From the NCBI GenBank assembly GCA_030278955.1, contig JAOANR010000004.1:59173120-59237119 (forward strand): DNA of 64,000 bases, given 5' to 3'. Source of the DNA: Hygrophila difformis (Eukaryota; Streptophyta; Magnoliopsida; Lamiales; Acanthaceae). Within the stretch, counting starts at the first letter, position 1, and every line of letters begins with the position of its first letter. This document shows, one piece after another, positions 35,701 to 47,014 of this stretch. The notes under the pieces are model-generated. The model was not told the origin of the DNA and ran no database searches. It saw nothing but the letters and a program-made list of their open reading frames with translations. Made by a program: the position numbers and the translations under genes.

Positions 35701-37355
35701 AGAGCTGCTATCAATTTCCAGGCAAGAGATCTATGTATGTTCCACACCACAGATAACACATACTAGGACTAAAATTAAGTGGAAAACAAGGGCAGACAAG
35801 AATAGCCTCCCAGCACGGAATTCGCCAGTTTTACTTTTATATTCTTCTTTTCAAAATACTACCAATCACCATACATAACAAAACTGTACTCGTTACCCTA
35901 ATATGGGAGTTCACCATCCACCACTAAATATTCCAGCAATGATTCTGTGGATTGGGAAAAGATTCTCATTTCCATGTTTCACATGGGAGAGCATGCTTAC
36001 CTTGCCAAGATTCCATGTACAAGGACAAGAAGATGATCTGGCTTATCATCTACATTAACTGCACCCCTTGGGGATGCAAGATTTCCTTGAGGTTTGCTCA
36101 TGGCTTGAGCTCTAAGGCTATTATGACTCCAAATATTATTTAAACCTGAAAGGGGCAAAACCATCACTTGTAGAAAAAGACTTATTTACTGGAGAACATT
36201 ATGTACTTCCAAATAATGAAAATAGCAGTTTCTAATGTAAGACATGTGTGGTGCTATTAAATTTTAAAATTATTGAACAATTGAGACCTTCAGCAATCCA
36301 ATATTCCGACACGGAAGAAAATAAAAATAAAAATCCAATATTCAAATATTACACACTAAAATTGCAGACTTTAACTTAACCATTTACCACACATACACAC
36401 AACTGAGTAATTTAAGACTGATTAGTAAGATTAGCAAGCCTTATAAATTTGATATATAAAGTTATCAAGAATTTGGCGAAATTCCTCCACCAATATAAGT
36501 GGAATGTGGAGATGACATTGTTATTGGTGGACAAAGCAAAGAACCCGAATTACTTGATTTAGAGTAAGGAAGAGAGGCTACTCAAAACACAAAAGATAAC
36601 CTTCTTACCATCGAATTGACTTTGGGATGGCCACTTCATAGTGATGGTTAAAGAAGTATAGAAGCAATAGTAATATTGCAGAAGAAAAATGGAAAGAAGT
36701 GTTAAAGAAGACTCGCACATGTGAAATATTAAAATAACATCAAAATTACCAAAACCTTGCACCCAACTTCATAAAGGGGAGATAGTATCAAAAGGGTTCC
36801 AAGAGACATCAGCCGGCAATGAAATTTCTTGATGATTATAACTCACAAGTCACAACAAAGCACATAAAGATCTCTTCGCTTGTAAAAAAGAAATATTGAT
36901 CAATTATGCAGCCTTTAATCAATAGCAACAGTCTTCCCTGCTTATTCCTCGTCAAAGAAATTGGGCAACATTAATTCTAACATTTCTAAACATACTGCTA
37001 CAGGAAAAATAACATTCGCCATTCCACAAAATCTTGATTTTCCACTCCAAGTATTCCAAAAGATCAAGAATTGCAACAACAAAACAAATACTTTCATGCC
37101 CACCAGTATTTTAATTTCAAAATTCAAACAATTTCAAACCCTCTTTTCCCATAAAACGGGAATTGGTGAATATTTACCGGAAAAGGCCGCGAAATTGGAC
37201 TTGTGACCTCGGTGACGATGGCAATTAGCAGAACAGGAAGAATAAGGCGATGGGGAGCAAGAATTGGAAGAGGTGGGACAATTGTCGCTGGGAGGGTTCC
37301 GATGGGCACGATAGCGAGGTGTGTGACAATAAAACAGAGGCGCGGAGGCCGCCAT
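32787..37355 (-). CDS. Alpha/beta-hydrolase, DUF676 (ROG1-like) putative serine lipase
   Basis: Eleven exons with consistent phases give 461 residues: 37178-37355, 36001-36145, 35433-35500, 34727-34797, 34317-34577, 33824-33987, 33680-33735, 33542-33594, 33201-33369, 33004-33101, 32787-32909. The Ser/His/Pro-rich first 60 residues look like a transit peptide or a disordered leader. HLLVLVHGIL (about 98-107) is the HG oxyanion motif. AHSLGG carries the predicted nucleophile Ser174, and YDHMVGWRTSS carries His315, next to Asp314, as the probable catalytic His. This family includes lipid hydrolases acting on glycerolipids; the substrate here is unknown. One exon in the middle (34317-34577) contains the whole nucleophile elbow. 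Confidence 0.9.
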
Positions 37356-37865
37356 TTGTATCGGGCGCTATTTATAGCAATTGGCTTAGAAACAAAGATT
37401 GAAAGAAAGGAAGGAAAGAGGTGAGGTGAGGTGATTCTAGAGAAACGGGAAGAATTTGGCGGCGTGCAAGAAATTTGGAAATAGTAGTACTGTCTATCTG
37501 ATTGTATTTGACTATTTGTGGGAGAGGCCCCAATGCCTGAATCCTGACCCGGAAGGTTATCCTCTGGCGCATTGTGTACCGCACCCATACCGGAGCCCCA
37601 CTGCCCATTTTCCGCCTTTGATGACTAGGACGACACACACACTAGCGATTCTGTACTGTACAGACTCATGTCCACCTATTATTTCCTCGGTCCAAAATAG
37701 CAAGTCTTATCAATATAAGTATTTGTTTGCTTACCAAAAAAAAATATAAGTATTTGTTTAATTGTTAATATATTTTTCTACAAATAAAATTTAATACTAT
37801 AAAATATGTATTCATGTAATAGGAGTAATATTTAATTTGATTATATATATTTTTTTTTTTTTTAT
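37356..37865. other. Upstream region of the hydrolase gene
   Basis: GC content rises towards the ATG at 37355. Reading frames on both strands here are compositional. No TATA box stands out. Confidence 0.4.
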
Positions 37866-38223
37866 ACTCTCTCTGTTTCTAAATAAGTGTAACATAAGGG
37901 ATGAGGACTTAACCAAAATGGTTAAGTCCATAGGCTTCCAACAGAAAATTAGAGGTTTGATCCCCACCGGCCACCTATCTCTCTCCTTTATTCCCCTTTA
38001 TAATTTGTGTGGTATAGGCTCCCACCAGGCCTTCAATTGCTCCTTAAAAATAATAAAAATAAGTGTAACATAAGAAAATGACACGAGATTTAATGCAAGG
38101 AACAAAAGTGATTTAATGAAAGCTTTTTACCTTTAAAAATATTCTATATATGGTAATGTAATATTTATTATGAAATACTCAAAAAGGTAAAGTGTTACAT
38201 TTAAAAAGAAACGGATGAAGTAT
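37866..38223. mobile_element. Stowaway MITE (second subfamily) interrupted by a SINE
   Basis: Left end TACTCTCTCTGTTTCTAAAT, right end AAGAAACGGATGAAGTA. The interior has TAAGTGTAACA and ATGACACG, shared with the copy at 41276. A SINE (37899-38057) sits inside, and a Mutator-like element is inserted at its right edge. Confidence 0.75.
37899..38057 (+). mobile_element. SINE family A with perfect 17-bp TSD
   Basis: Flanked by AATAAGTGTAACATAAG at 37882-37898 and 38058-38074, an exact 17-bp match as expected from LINE-machinery insertion. Box A region GGATGAGGACTTAACC, box B-like GGTTTGATCCC, then the family tail TATAATTTGTGTGGTA and an A-rich end. Confidence 0.9.
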
Positions 38224-38731
38224 GGAAAAATTAATATTTTAGTCCTTTAAGTTTCAAAATTCACCAAAATTGTCCTCTTCGTTTCAATTAGAAAAATTGG
38301 TCCTCTAAGTTTGATGTTTTATCCAATTTGATCATTTGGCCATAAACCTAATTAATATCTAATAAAAAAATAATTAAGTCATTAATTAATATTGGTTCCA
38401 CAACCCTTAATTAAATGCGTCAACCCACAACACATTTATCAAAATCAATTTTCTTCTGCCCAGCAAAAATCAATTTTCTTCAAAACAACTATTTTATTCA
38501 AATAAAATGATCTTTTATTAAGAACTAATTTTACGCAAACAAAATAATCATTTATCAAAAATTTATTTTATTCAAACAAAATTAAGGGTTATGAGTTGAT
38601 TTAATTAAGTGTTGTGGGACTCATATTAATGGTTTAATCATCTTTTATTACATGTTAATTAAATTTATTATGTCAAAAGGACTAAATTGGAGAAAAAATC
38701 AAATATAGAGGACTAATTTGTTAAATTTTCC
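38224..38731. mobile_element. Mutator-like MITE
   Basis: Ends GGAAAAATTAATATTTTAGTCC and the complement of GGAAAATTTAACAAATTAGTCC, flanked by GATGAAGTAT (38214-38223 and 38732-38741). A 9-10-bp TSD indicates a Mutator-type element. Interior non-coding. Confidence 0.8.
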
Positions 38732-38741
38732 GATGAAGTAT

Positions 38742-39706
38742 ATAATAAAATTGATCATAGATTGTGGGGATGGAGGAGGGAGTACATTATTTTTTATAAT
38801 AACGAAAATAAATGATGCGGACAAAAACCTTTTCTTTTTGAGAAGGAAAACGGACAAAACTTAACCGGTGCATTCGATGCGTGATGTGTCAAGATTCTAA
38901 CACAATTATACTAATAAATACATACAGAGAGAGCGTATACACACGAACATAAAAATCACAAAATGTTTTCGGGTTACTTGTGTTTTTTTGGGTTTTTTTT
39001 TTTTTTTTAAAAAAAAATACAACTCATGATGCTATTTATTTTGTAGGTCAACCAATTCAACTAAACTTTTATAATCACAATCAATTTGTATTGAAGAAAA
39101 ACTTCAATCAAATTAAAGGATATTCGAATGTTATTGTTGATTATCGAGACTTCATAAAGAAGATTATATATACCGACTCCAATAATATTAATCGATAGGT
39201 GGTCAAACCACGAAGATCGCAAACCATCACAAGCAACACTACTTTTTTTTGGATAAGCACATGGCGACAATACTATTTGAATGAACACTCTATTTTCTTG
39301 TAGTGACAAGCGACATTACCGACCACTTGAGATGGACACTCTATTTGTTCTATTTTTTTTATAAAAAATAAAAAATAAAATATCTTAATGACCAATGTAA
39401 TTATGAATGTGTGATTCTTTGAATAAATAATAGAATGTAAAAGTTATGATGTCATAAATTTCTAAAAGTTACATTTCAAATTAAATAGAAAATATTATTG
39501 AATTATTGTTTCTTGTTTTCTTATTACTTTTAGCTATATGGAAAAAGAAATTTTAAGTTATTAATGAAAATTGTAAATAAAAATATGTGCAGAAATATTT
39601 TTTTTTAAAGGAGGGCCGATGGCCGAAGCTGTAGAAATATTTTTTTATGAAAAAAGAAAAAAGGAAAAAAAGAAAAAGGTCTGAACTCTGATGTATGCTA
39701 ACCATA
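38742..39706. other. AT-rich intergenic DNA
   Basis: Contains an isolated GGAGGAGGGAGTA end of a lost Stowaway copy near 38771 and T/A homopolymers near 38990. The open frames at 38980-39309 are compositional. Confidence 0.4.
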
Positions 39707-39879
39707 TCTATATATACATTAAAGCATTAGTGAACAACTCATCCTACATTTAATGTGGTGTCTCCATTTCAAATTTCTAATTTTTATAGATTTTTGCATT
39801 TTTTAATTTATTAATTTTAGGTTTTTGCATTTATTTATTTATTTATTTATTTATTCATTATAAATTTTCAGTTTTGAAA

Positions 39880-40560
39880 TATATGGAATTCCCATAATAT
39901 TCACTTTCAAATATATTTAAAAGATTTGAAATTTGAAATTTTACATTTTTATTATATCTATATTATTTTATATTTTTTTAATTTACTAATTTTATATATT
40001 TTCACATTTATTTATTTATTCATTAAAGATTTTAAGTTTTTGAAATATATGGAATCCTCACAATATCACTTTTTAAAAATATTTTAATTATTTATTTATT
40101 CATTAACATATTTTAAGTTTTAAATATATGGAATTTCCAATTTTTATGGAATTCCCACAATCTTCACTTTTAAAAAGATTGAAATTTGAAATTTTGTATT
40201 TTTTATTTTATCCATATTACTTTGAATTTTGAATTTACTAATTTTATATTTCCGCATTTATTTATTTAGATCATATTGTAATGCCAGTAATTTTGTGTTG
40301 GTTTGGTCTCAGTATTGGTTATATTTTTTTGTGTTGTAAATGATTTAATAAAAAATGTACATTGCACATCATATTTATTTATTCATATTAATTATATATT
40401 AACGTGCATATGGCAATCCCAATTTTTAGTTTTTAAAAGATATTTAATTTCTAATTTATATGGAGTTCCCACAATTTTCAGTTTTTAAATATTTGAATTT
40501 TCAAATTTATATGAATTTCTCAATACATATATGGAATTTATATTCTTAAAAGATATATTA
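39880..40560 (+). repeat. Degenerate repeats around ATATGGAATTCCCACAA
   Basis: The phrase (TTTTGAAATATATGGAAT) followed by TCCCACAAT recurs at about 39870, 40040, 40120 and 40450 with diverged spacers, inside the 5' half of the Helitron. Confidence 0.6.
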
Positions 40561-40682
40561 ATGAATATATGGAAAAGATTTGAATATATAAACTAATGTA
40601 TATATAGGCCACATTTTTACAAAAATATGTCGCTTCTCCTAAAAGTAATATACAATTATATAGTTGCTAATTTTTTTTTTTT

Positions 40683-40708
40683 GGGGGGGGGGGGGGCGGG
40701 GGGGGGGT
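40683..40708. repeat. G homopolymer tract after a T run
   Basis: About two dozen G with one C, directly after ten or more T. Such tracts are error-prone in sequencing. Confidence 0.8.
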
Positions 40709-40826
40709 TATAGAAGTTGCTAATCGTTTAAAATATGTTTTACAATTATATCATTCTAATCGTATGTAAATATAGACTAAATAATATAAATCTTATTTAT
40801 GTTCTATTATATTAAAAATAATGCAC

Positions 40827-41079
40827 CCTCTGTTTTTTATTTGCTACAGATCCATTTTTCACACAGTCCAATACATATCTTAAACCACTAATAATTCAAC
40901 TTCGGTATAAATAAAAATTCTAAAAATTTCTTATTTAAAAACTACACGACGAGATGAATCTAATAAGATCCTGCTTGGCTATATTTTAACTTCTATAACT
41001 ATGATAAAACTTTAAATCAAAGTATGTATGTAAATAGTAGCAAATTAGCCAATGTAGCTATTAAAAAAAATGGAGGAAG
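40827..41079. mobile_element. Stowaway MITE inside the Helitron
   Basis: Ends CACCCTCTGTTTTTTATTTG and AAAAAATGGAGGAAGTA. The interior GACGAGATGAATCTAATAAG is the main family segment. Confidence 0.65.
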
Positions 41080-41275
41080 TAAAAAAGAATTATAATTATT
41101 AATGGAATTGTGAAAATTCATATTATATGGATAATTGGTTTAGAGTAAATTAATTATTTCCGTAAAGCGTATTGTAAATAAAAGAATCGGGTGTATAAAG
41201 AGTTACCGGGGGTGCGAATAGATCCATCGGTAAATAAATAAAGAAAATTTATTTTTTAATATGTTTTTTAAGAAA

Positions 41276-41565
41276 TACTCCCTCCTTTTTTTTAATAAGT
41301 GTAACACTAGGAATGACACGTAATTTCATGTAAGTTAACAAAATTAATCTAGTTGAAGAATTACAATAATTAAATAAATAAAATAAGATGAGTCACAATT
41401 AACTTTATTCATATTGAGTTTTATTAATGAACATAAAAAATTAATAATTTAACTATAATTAGTAAAAAATATTAACCTTCAAAATATTCCAATATGGTAA
41501 CATAACAATATTTCCAAACACCAAAAAAATGAAAGTGTAACACTTAAAAAACAAACGGGGGAAGT
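41276..41565. mobile_element. Stowaway MITE, second subfamily, inside the Helitron
   Basis: Left TACTCCCTCCTTTTTTTT, right AACAAACGGGGGAAGTA. It shares AAGTGTAACACTAGGAATGAC with the copy at 37866. Confidence 0.7.
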
Positions 41566-41689
41566 AATTCATTAATCTATATTTTAATAGATTTGCAATT
41601 GACGGAAGAACAAATATAATCTAGCTTTGTTAGAAATTAAAAGGCTAATTATTGCAAATTCTATAAATTTGAAAATTTTCTCTGGAATG

Positions 41690-42694
41690 CCGGTATTGAA
41701 TGAGGTTTTAACATCTGAAACAAATAATCTATTGATAGTAGAGGACATATTATAATAAGGAATAAATGAAGGTGGACTATGCAAAGCTACTACCTTTATT
41801 GATTGATTAGCAGAAGAATGTTTATAATAAAATAATGTATGTAGTTGATAGTGATGAGGGTTGATTCTTTTTTCTTTATGTGGTGGAACTGACAAGACAT
41901 TTATCGATAATTTATCTAGAAAATATTATGTTTGGCCCTTTGTGGGAGATGTTATATTGTGTTGTCTGGAGCATCCAATAGAATAGCACCCAACTCATTT
42001 GAAGAGGTATGACAACACATTTTAGATTTGGTGTTCCACTAGATTGTGACGAGAATTCTACTTGCAGAAAACTTTTTCATTTAACTTCTCTTCTCATTAA
42101 AACAAAGTTCATTATTTGGGATGAAAATTCTTGACGGGTAGAATGATTACGTGCCCTTATAAAATAACCAAATTCCCCATCAATTTCAAATGAAAAAAAA
42201 TTCCCACTCGCATTTTGTTTTATTATGACTATTAGTTAATGTCAATATTTAAAGAAGATTGGGCTCTATCTTAAAAAATCAGTTTTTATTCACGTCAGTG
42301 ATATGTTGCAAGATCTCGTGTCACTGGAAAGAGGGAACTCGAAGTAGTAATATGTAATTAAGATGAAAGAACTCAAGATACTACATGAAATATTATTTAC
42401 AATGAAAATTATATATGACAGAAACTTGCACAATGAATACTTCATATAGGTGATGGTAATTGGTAAAACTGATATTGATTTTGGAGATGTACAATTAGAT
42501 ATGACATTTACAGATGATAATTTTATAAACTCTACGGGTGATCCTATAGCGGCTATTGTTGAGTACTTCTAGAAATATAAACTGCACCACTTCAAATCCA
42601 GATATTTTTAAAGATAGTAATATACTAATCCTTACCAATGAGATTGTTGATTCGATAAATGATTACATTATGGAACGTATATCTGCGAATGAAA

Positions 42695-42733
<39 letters not shown>

Positions 42734-43385
42734 TTCTAAAAAAAATTTTTCAAGAGAATGAAAGCATAAATAATGCCAATTAATTATTTTCACCAGAATT
42801 TCTAAACACGAACAATTGTTCTAGATTACCGAATCATGAAATATAGTTGAATGAGTGTTGCATAGTCATGCTTCTTATGAATATAGATCCATCAAATAAA
42901 TTATGCAATGGAAGTGGGTTGATAGATACCAATATGCAGAACCATATATTTGAGGTTAAACTAATTTTCGCGAAATCATGAAAGTAAAAAATTATTGATT
43001 GGTAGAATGATTATGAGCCTATATGATTTAAAGAAATTCCCAATTCGATTTCAGATGAGAAAATTTTAACTTGCAATTTGTTTTGCTATGATTATAAATA
43101 AACATCAATGTCAATCAGTAAAGAATGTTGGACTTTATCTTCTAAAACCAGTTTTTAGCCATGAACAGTTATGTTGTAATATTTCGTGTTACTAACAAGA
43201 TGTGGCTCAAATATTAATATTCAATTAAGAATTATTTACTCAAGATACTACAAGAAATGTTATTTACAATGAAATTTATATATGACAGAAAAATTGCAAA
43301 ATGTATACTTGATGTAGGTGATGGTAAAACCGGTGTTAATTTTGAAGGTGTACAATCAGATGTGATATTTTCGTATGATATTTTT
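41690..43385 (+). pseudogene. Helitron helicase (Pif1-like) remnants
   Basis: With many stops and shifts, the plus strand reads MPVLNEVLTSETNNLLIVED at about 41690, then LLPLLID and VYNKIMYVVDSDEG, a Walker A relic CGGTDKTFI (41876-41905, where plant Helitron helicases have GYGGTGKT), THFRFGVPLDCDENSTCR (about 42017-42068), LLIKTKFIIWDE with the Walker B Asp-Glu (to 42125), then a GKTDIDFGDVQLD segment and LTNEIVDSINDYIMERI (about 42630-42685). A second copy of the DVGDGKTG segment follows at about 43310. This gives a family assignment but no function. Confidence 0.8.
42690..42732. repeat. (AT)n microsatellite
   Basis: Some 18 AT units within the Helitron. Confidence 0.85.
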
Positions 43386-43757
43386 TAAGATAGTGTTATA
43401 CTAGCCCCCCTATCAATAAAATTTTCAGCAATGAAATTTTCAGCAAATCGTGAGGGAATTTTTCATATTATGCTTAATACTTATATTTAAATTTAGTTTT
43501 ATTTTAATTTGAATTTCAAATTAAATAAAAATATTTTTGAATATTTATTTTTATTAATCTTTTAGGTTTGTATCGGATAAGCCACATAAGCTAAAGAAGA
43601 TGGTATAATATTAAAAATAATTAAATTATATTATCATATATATACATTCTCTTTCAAATATATATAAAATCATTACACATTTTTCATTACTCAAAATATA
43701 ACTTATTATTACTTTATATAATATAAGTATATATACTATATAAAATATATAATTATG

Positions 43758-43787
43758 CCCGTCGAGTCTCGACGGGTTACTTACTAG
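43758..43787 (+). repeat. Helitron 3' terminal hairpin and CTAG end
   Basis: Stem CCCGTCGA (43758-43765), loop GTC, stem TCGACGGG (43769-43776), spacer TTACTTA, terminal CTAG (43784-43787). Confidence 0.85.
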
Positions 43788-44441
43788 TATGTTCTGATTG
43801 TATTAGGATTTAGGATGTGCCGTATGACAAGGTAATTAATTTTTATTATTGAATAATACCAGATACGATGCGACGAAACAAGCGGCAATATATAATACCA
43901 CAACAGTCCACAAGCGACAATATTAAGCGAAGAAATCAAATGATATTCATCCCTTATTTCATCATTTCTAGGCAAAATTATTATAGTGAAATAATATAAA
44001 TGAGAATAATTTTATTTTATTTTTTTATTTTTCCCGAACAGACTATACAATCATGAAATACACTTGAAAAATCGAAAGCCACTACTAATGGTATAATCAA
44101 TCATTAAATACACTTGAAAAATCGAAAGCCACTACTAATAGTATATATAATCATTTATTTCTAAAAATTTATTTGTGTTCCTTGAACAAATAAGGGGTAA
44201 TATATATTTCATTCATAAATTGATGCAGCTAGGAAACAATAAGCGAACGTATAAACAGATCTGATCACCATTGAAGGACCTTGAATTACGTGGGGTGTGT
44301 GGACAAGATCTTCTTTTGGCTGGAACAACCTTCAACTACCTCACACTAATAATACCAATAACCATAAATACCTGCATTCTTTTCCACATGACACAAAGAT
44401 CCACGATCGCAATTTAAAAGAAAAGAAATAAAAAAAAAAAT
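43788..44441 (+). other. Intergenic and upstream region of the Ole e 1 gene
   Basis: It contains an imprecise tandem duplication of about 50 bp (ACACTTGAAAAATCGAAAGC at about 44061 and 44112). A TATA-like ATAAATA near 44364 lies about 78 bp before the ATG and may be the core promoter. Confidence 0.5.
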
Positions 44442-45087
44442 ATGGCAAATCCACCACAAATCCTAACCCTCACAGCTGCTCTAATCATATACTTGATCTC
44501 TCACCCGGCAGCTGCCGCCGCCCCTGCTGACGAGGCTTTCTACGTCGAAGGCGACGTTTACTGCGAAGTATGCCGTGTAAACTTCATCAACCGGCTCAGC
44601 GAGCGCATGGGAGGTATACATATTCACAGAAATCTAATTTGATATGAATTGAAAACCCTAATTAGGGTTATTACTTATTAGGGCTGGAATTAAGGGTTTG
44701 ATGTTCTGAGTTGGTGGTTTTGTCGATTTAGGGGCACGTGTGCGTCTCCAATGCCGTGGTGAGGGTGTCAATAATATAACGTACACGGTGGAGGGCGAGA
44801 CCGATCAAGGAGGGCACTACCGGCTGAAGGTGGAAGGTGATCACGACGAGGAGGAGTGCGCGGTGGTGCTGGTGAAGAGCAGTCGTCCTGACTGCGACGA
44901 GATCCCTAACGAAGGATGGGCGTCGAAGCCAACCTCCATAGTCACCCTGACGAAGAACAATGGCTTCCATGGCGACAATAGACTGGCGAACCCCCTTGGA
45001 TTCCTCAAGAAGGATGTTCTACCACAGTGCGATGATCTCATCAAAGAGCTCAAACTCAGTGACTCTGACGATGACGATGAACATTAA
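44442..45087 (+). CDS. Pollen Ole e 1 / extensin-family secreted protein
   Basis: Two exons (44442-44613 and 44732-45087) give 175 residues. A signal peptide is expected at about 1-26 (hydrophobic LTAALIIYLI, then Ala-rich HPAAAAAP). Six cysteines, the number typical of the Ole e 1 fold, occur in YCEVC, LQC, EEEC, PDC and PQC. The motif VEGDVYCEVCRVNF near the start of the mature protein is the family's hallmark. The C-terminus is strongly acidic (DSDDDDEH). Members are small secreted, often glycosylated proteins of pollen and other tissues with unclear biochemical roles; NNITYT offers a possible N-glycosylation site. The single intron position is plausible for the family. Expression site cannot be inferred. 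Confidence 0.9.
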
Positions 45088-45761
45088 TTAATACAGTTGG
45101 ACATACACACATATGTTTGTGTATTAAGTTGATTAGATTAGTTAATGGACTACATCAGCTCATCTATACTTTTTTTTTTTTCCGGAAAAATTCTTAACTA
45201 GGGCTTCTTGGAGGGGAGAAATTAGATAACTTTCATCATGTGTTAATTGTTTTGCCCTTTTATTAGTTGGTTTTGATGATTATTTCTGTGAGATTATGAT
45301 AGTATTGGACTATTGGATGACAAAAATAAAAAAAATCTGACGACCTTTCTAGCTAGTATGGAAATATGATGCCGTATAATTTATTTCTTAGTTTAAATGG
45401 TAATTTAAAACATAGTATTTAACACAACTAAACGCATTCTAAATGCGCATGTAAAATTTGATGTGCTTCTACTTTTTCTAAATGTCTTTAGAATTTGATA
45501 GGTTGTGCTCGTATCCTTTAAAATTTGAGTTTTAAGCTTGTTTGAATTACTTTCTAAAATTACTCCGCTCTCTCTGTCTAGATCGACCATGTAATTCAAA
45601 GTCCTGATGCCCACGTGATGTTCTTGAGTTGTATTACGGGGTATATATAAACATCTAGGCCCTCGACTAAGATCTAATAAAGTTAATCCTCATCCCATAT
45701 TTTCGACATGGGACAGAATAAAAATTCGAAAGAGGGATAAGTTAGGCTGCAGGGATGATAT
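45088..45761. other. 3' flank of the Ole e 1 gene
   Basis: Probable 3' untranslated region to about 45300, then AT-rich DNA. A minus-strand open frame near 45405-45614 has no family resemblance. Confidence 0.4.
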
Positions 45762-45770
45762 ATAAATAAG

Positions 45771-46505
45771 GGTAATTATTTATTTTTATACCTCAATTAT
45801 TTCAAAGTATCCATTTATATACCTAAACTTTTTTTCCGGAAAAAATTACACCCCAACTATTAAAACCTAGAAAAATTTATATTTTCCGTTAAGTTGCCGT
45901 TAAGTTTGATAATTCCGTTAAATATGTATGGGCAAATTGGTCCGTACATATTTTTATGAATTTCACCCTAGCTCCGGTGCCCGCTTCAAATTGAAGAGGA
46001 GGAATACGACAATTCTGTGTAGAGAATGAGGAATTTGTGGTTGGAATCTGGAGGAATCTGGAAAACATCGTGGGGGGCTAAGGAGGTGTTGAGGAGAATA
46101 GGACGGCATATGTTGCTCCATAGGTCGTGTCTGGCCACTTGAATGGCGTGGGTGAAGAAGTCAATTTGGAGGACTCGATAGTATAGTCCTGAGATGAGGA
46201 GAAAAGGGACGGCTCCATGGCAGTCGAAACCAAAAGCTGGGTGGCCACGGCAGCGGAGGTGCGTGGCACCGATGTTCCAAAAGGGAAGGGTCAGGTTGGG
46301 AAGATTTGGGTCTAACTTCATAAAAACGTGGACGGACCAATTTGCCCACATATATTTAGCGGAATTATCAAACGTAACGGCAATTTAATGGAAATACAGA
46401 TTTTTTTTAAGTTTTAATAGTTGGCGTGTATTTTGTTCCAGAAAAAAATTTAGGTATATAAATAGACATTTGAAATAGTTAAGGAATAAAAATAAATAAT
46501 TACCC
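45771..46505. mobile_element. Mutator-like element carrying a host gene fragment (Pack-MULE-like)
   Basis: Perfect 9-bp TSDs TATAAATAA (45762-45770 and 46506-46514). Ends GGGTAATTATTTATTTTTAT and its complement, extending into long inverted arms (about 150 bp each side, for example AATAGTTGG/CCAACTATT and TTTTTTCCGGAAAAAA-type stretches). Between the arms, about 45970-46345 is richer in GC and carries a minus-strand open frame similar to a receptor-kinase ectodomain. Confidence 0.85.
45986..46345 (-). pseudogene. Captured GUB_WAK-type ectodomain fragment (LRK10L/WAK-like receptor kinase)
   Basis: The minus strand reads LTLPFWNIGATHLRCRGHPA, then FGFDCHGAVPFLLISGLYYR, VLQIDFFTHAIQVARHDLW and SNICRPILLNTSL. 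The order (PFW, C-GHP-F-L-C, YRVL-ID, ARxDLWxxxC, NTS/T) is that of the cysteine-rich galacturonan-binding-like domain of LRK10L/WAK-type plant receptor kinases. There is no kinase domain, transmembrane segment or signal peptide here. The frame is open over the homologous part but has no sensible start. I read it as a captured gene piece inside the element at 45771. Confidence 0.75.
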
Positions 46506-46514
46506 TATAAATAA

Positions 46515-47014
46515 ATAAGGGATTTAAATTAAACATTCAAAACCTAAAGGTTTGTGGGAGGCACAGGCTTTATTCTACATAAAAGTTTATCTAAAGGTAT
46601 GGCATATCACGAAAAACCCTTATCTTGGACAATGAGGATGCACAAAAGTTGCTTCCCGAGCAATTTTATAAATACCTTACATTACATGCATCACAGTCCA
46701 CAAGATAAACTCAAAATTCATGCTTCAAGTACAGTAAATCGTGTATTTACACATTGGTACTATAATGTGCAAATGGCACCTAGCTAGCTAATTCAAACCA
46801 AAGATAAACAAAAGAAAAGCAAAGAAGGGAATCACAACAGACAATTATTATTTTTTAAAAAAAAAAAAATCAAAATGCTTCCCATAAAGAGCATCTTGAT
46901 CCATATTGGAGAACATAAATTATTCATATCACATTCCATCCCATAATTGCATAATTACTCCCAACCCCCAAGGGCCAATACAAATTGATAAGCTAAATAA
47001 ATGTATACATAGCA
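46515..47014. other. Intergenic, 3' flank of the SKP1-like gene
   Basis: An open frame at 46554-46787 lacks family resemblance. The part next to 47014 is the likely 3' untranslated region of the SKP1-like gene. Confidence 0.4.

Larger units (their letters stand above)
39707..43787 (+). mobile_element. Helitron, decayed
   Basis: The 3' end is clear: an 8-bp stem hairpin CCCGTCGA/TCGACGGG (43758-43776), seven bases, then CTAG ending at 43787, followed by host T. The proposed 5' end TCTATATATACATTAAAGC at 39707 follows a host A, matching the A/T insertion rule and the TC start. Inside are AT-rich repeats with ATATGGAATTCCCACAA (39880-40560), a Stowaway copy (40827-41079), another (41276-41565), and plus-strand remnants of a Pif1-like Helitron helicase (41690-43385). 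No Rep domain was recognised. Confidence 0.75.

Noticed and set aside
41584..41895. A minus-strand 103-codon frame inside the Helitron.
   Set aside because: The plus strand of the same stretch reads as helicase relics, so this is the antisense shadow.
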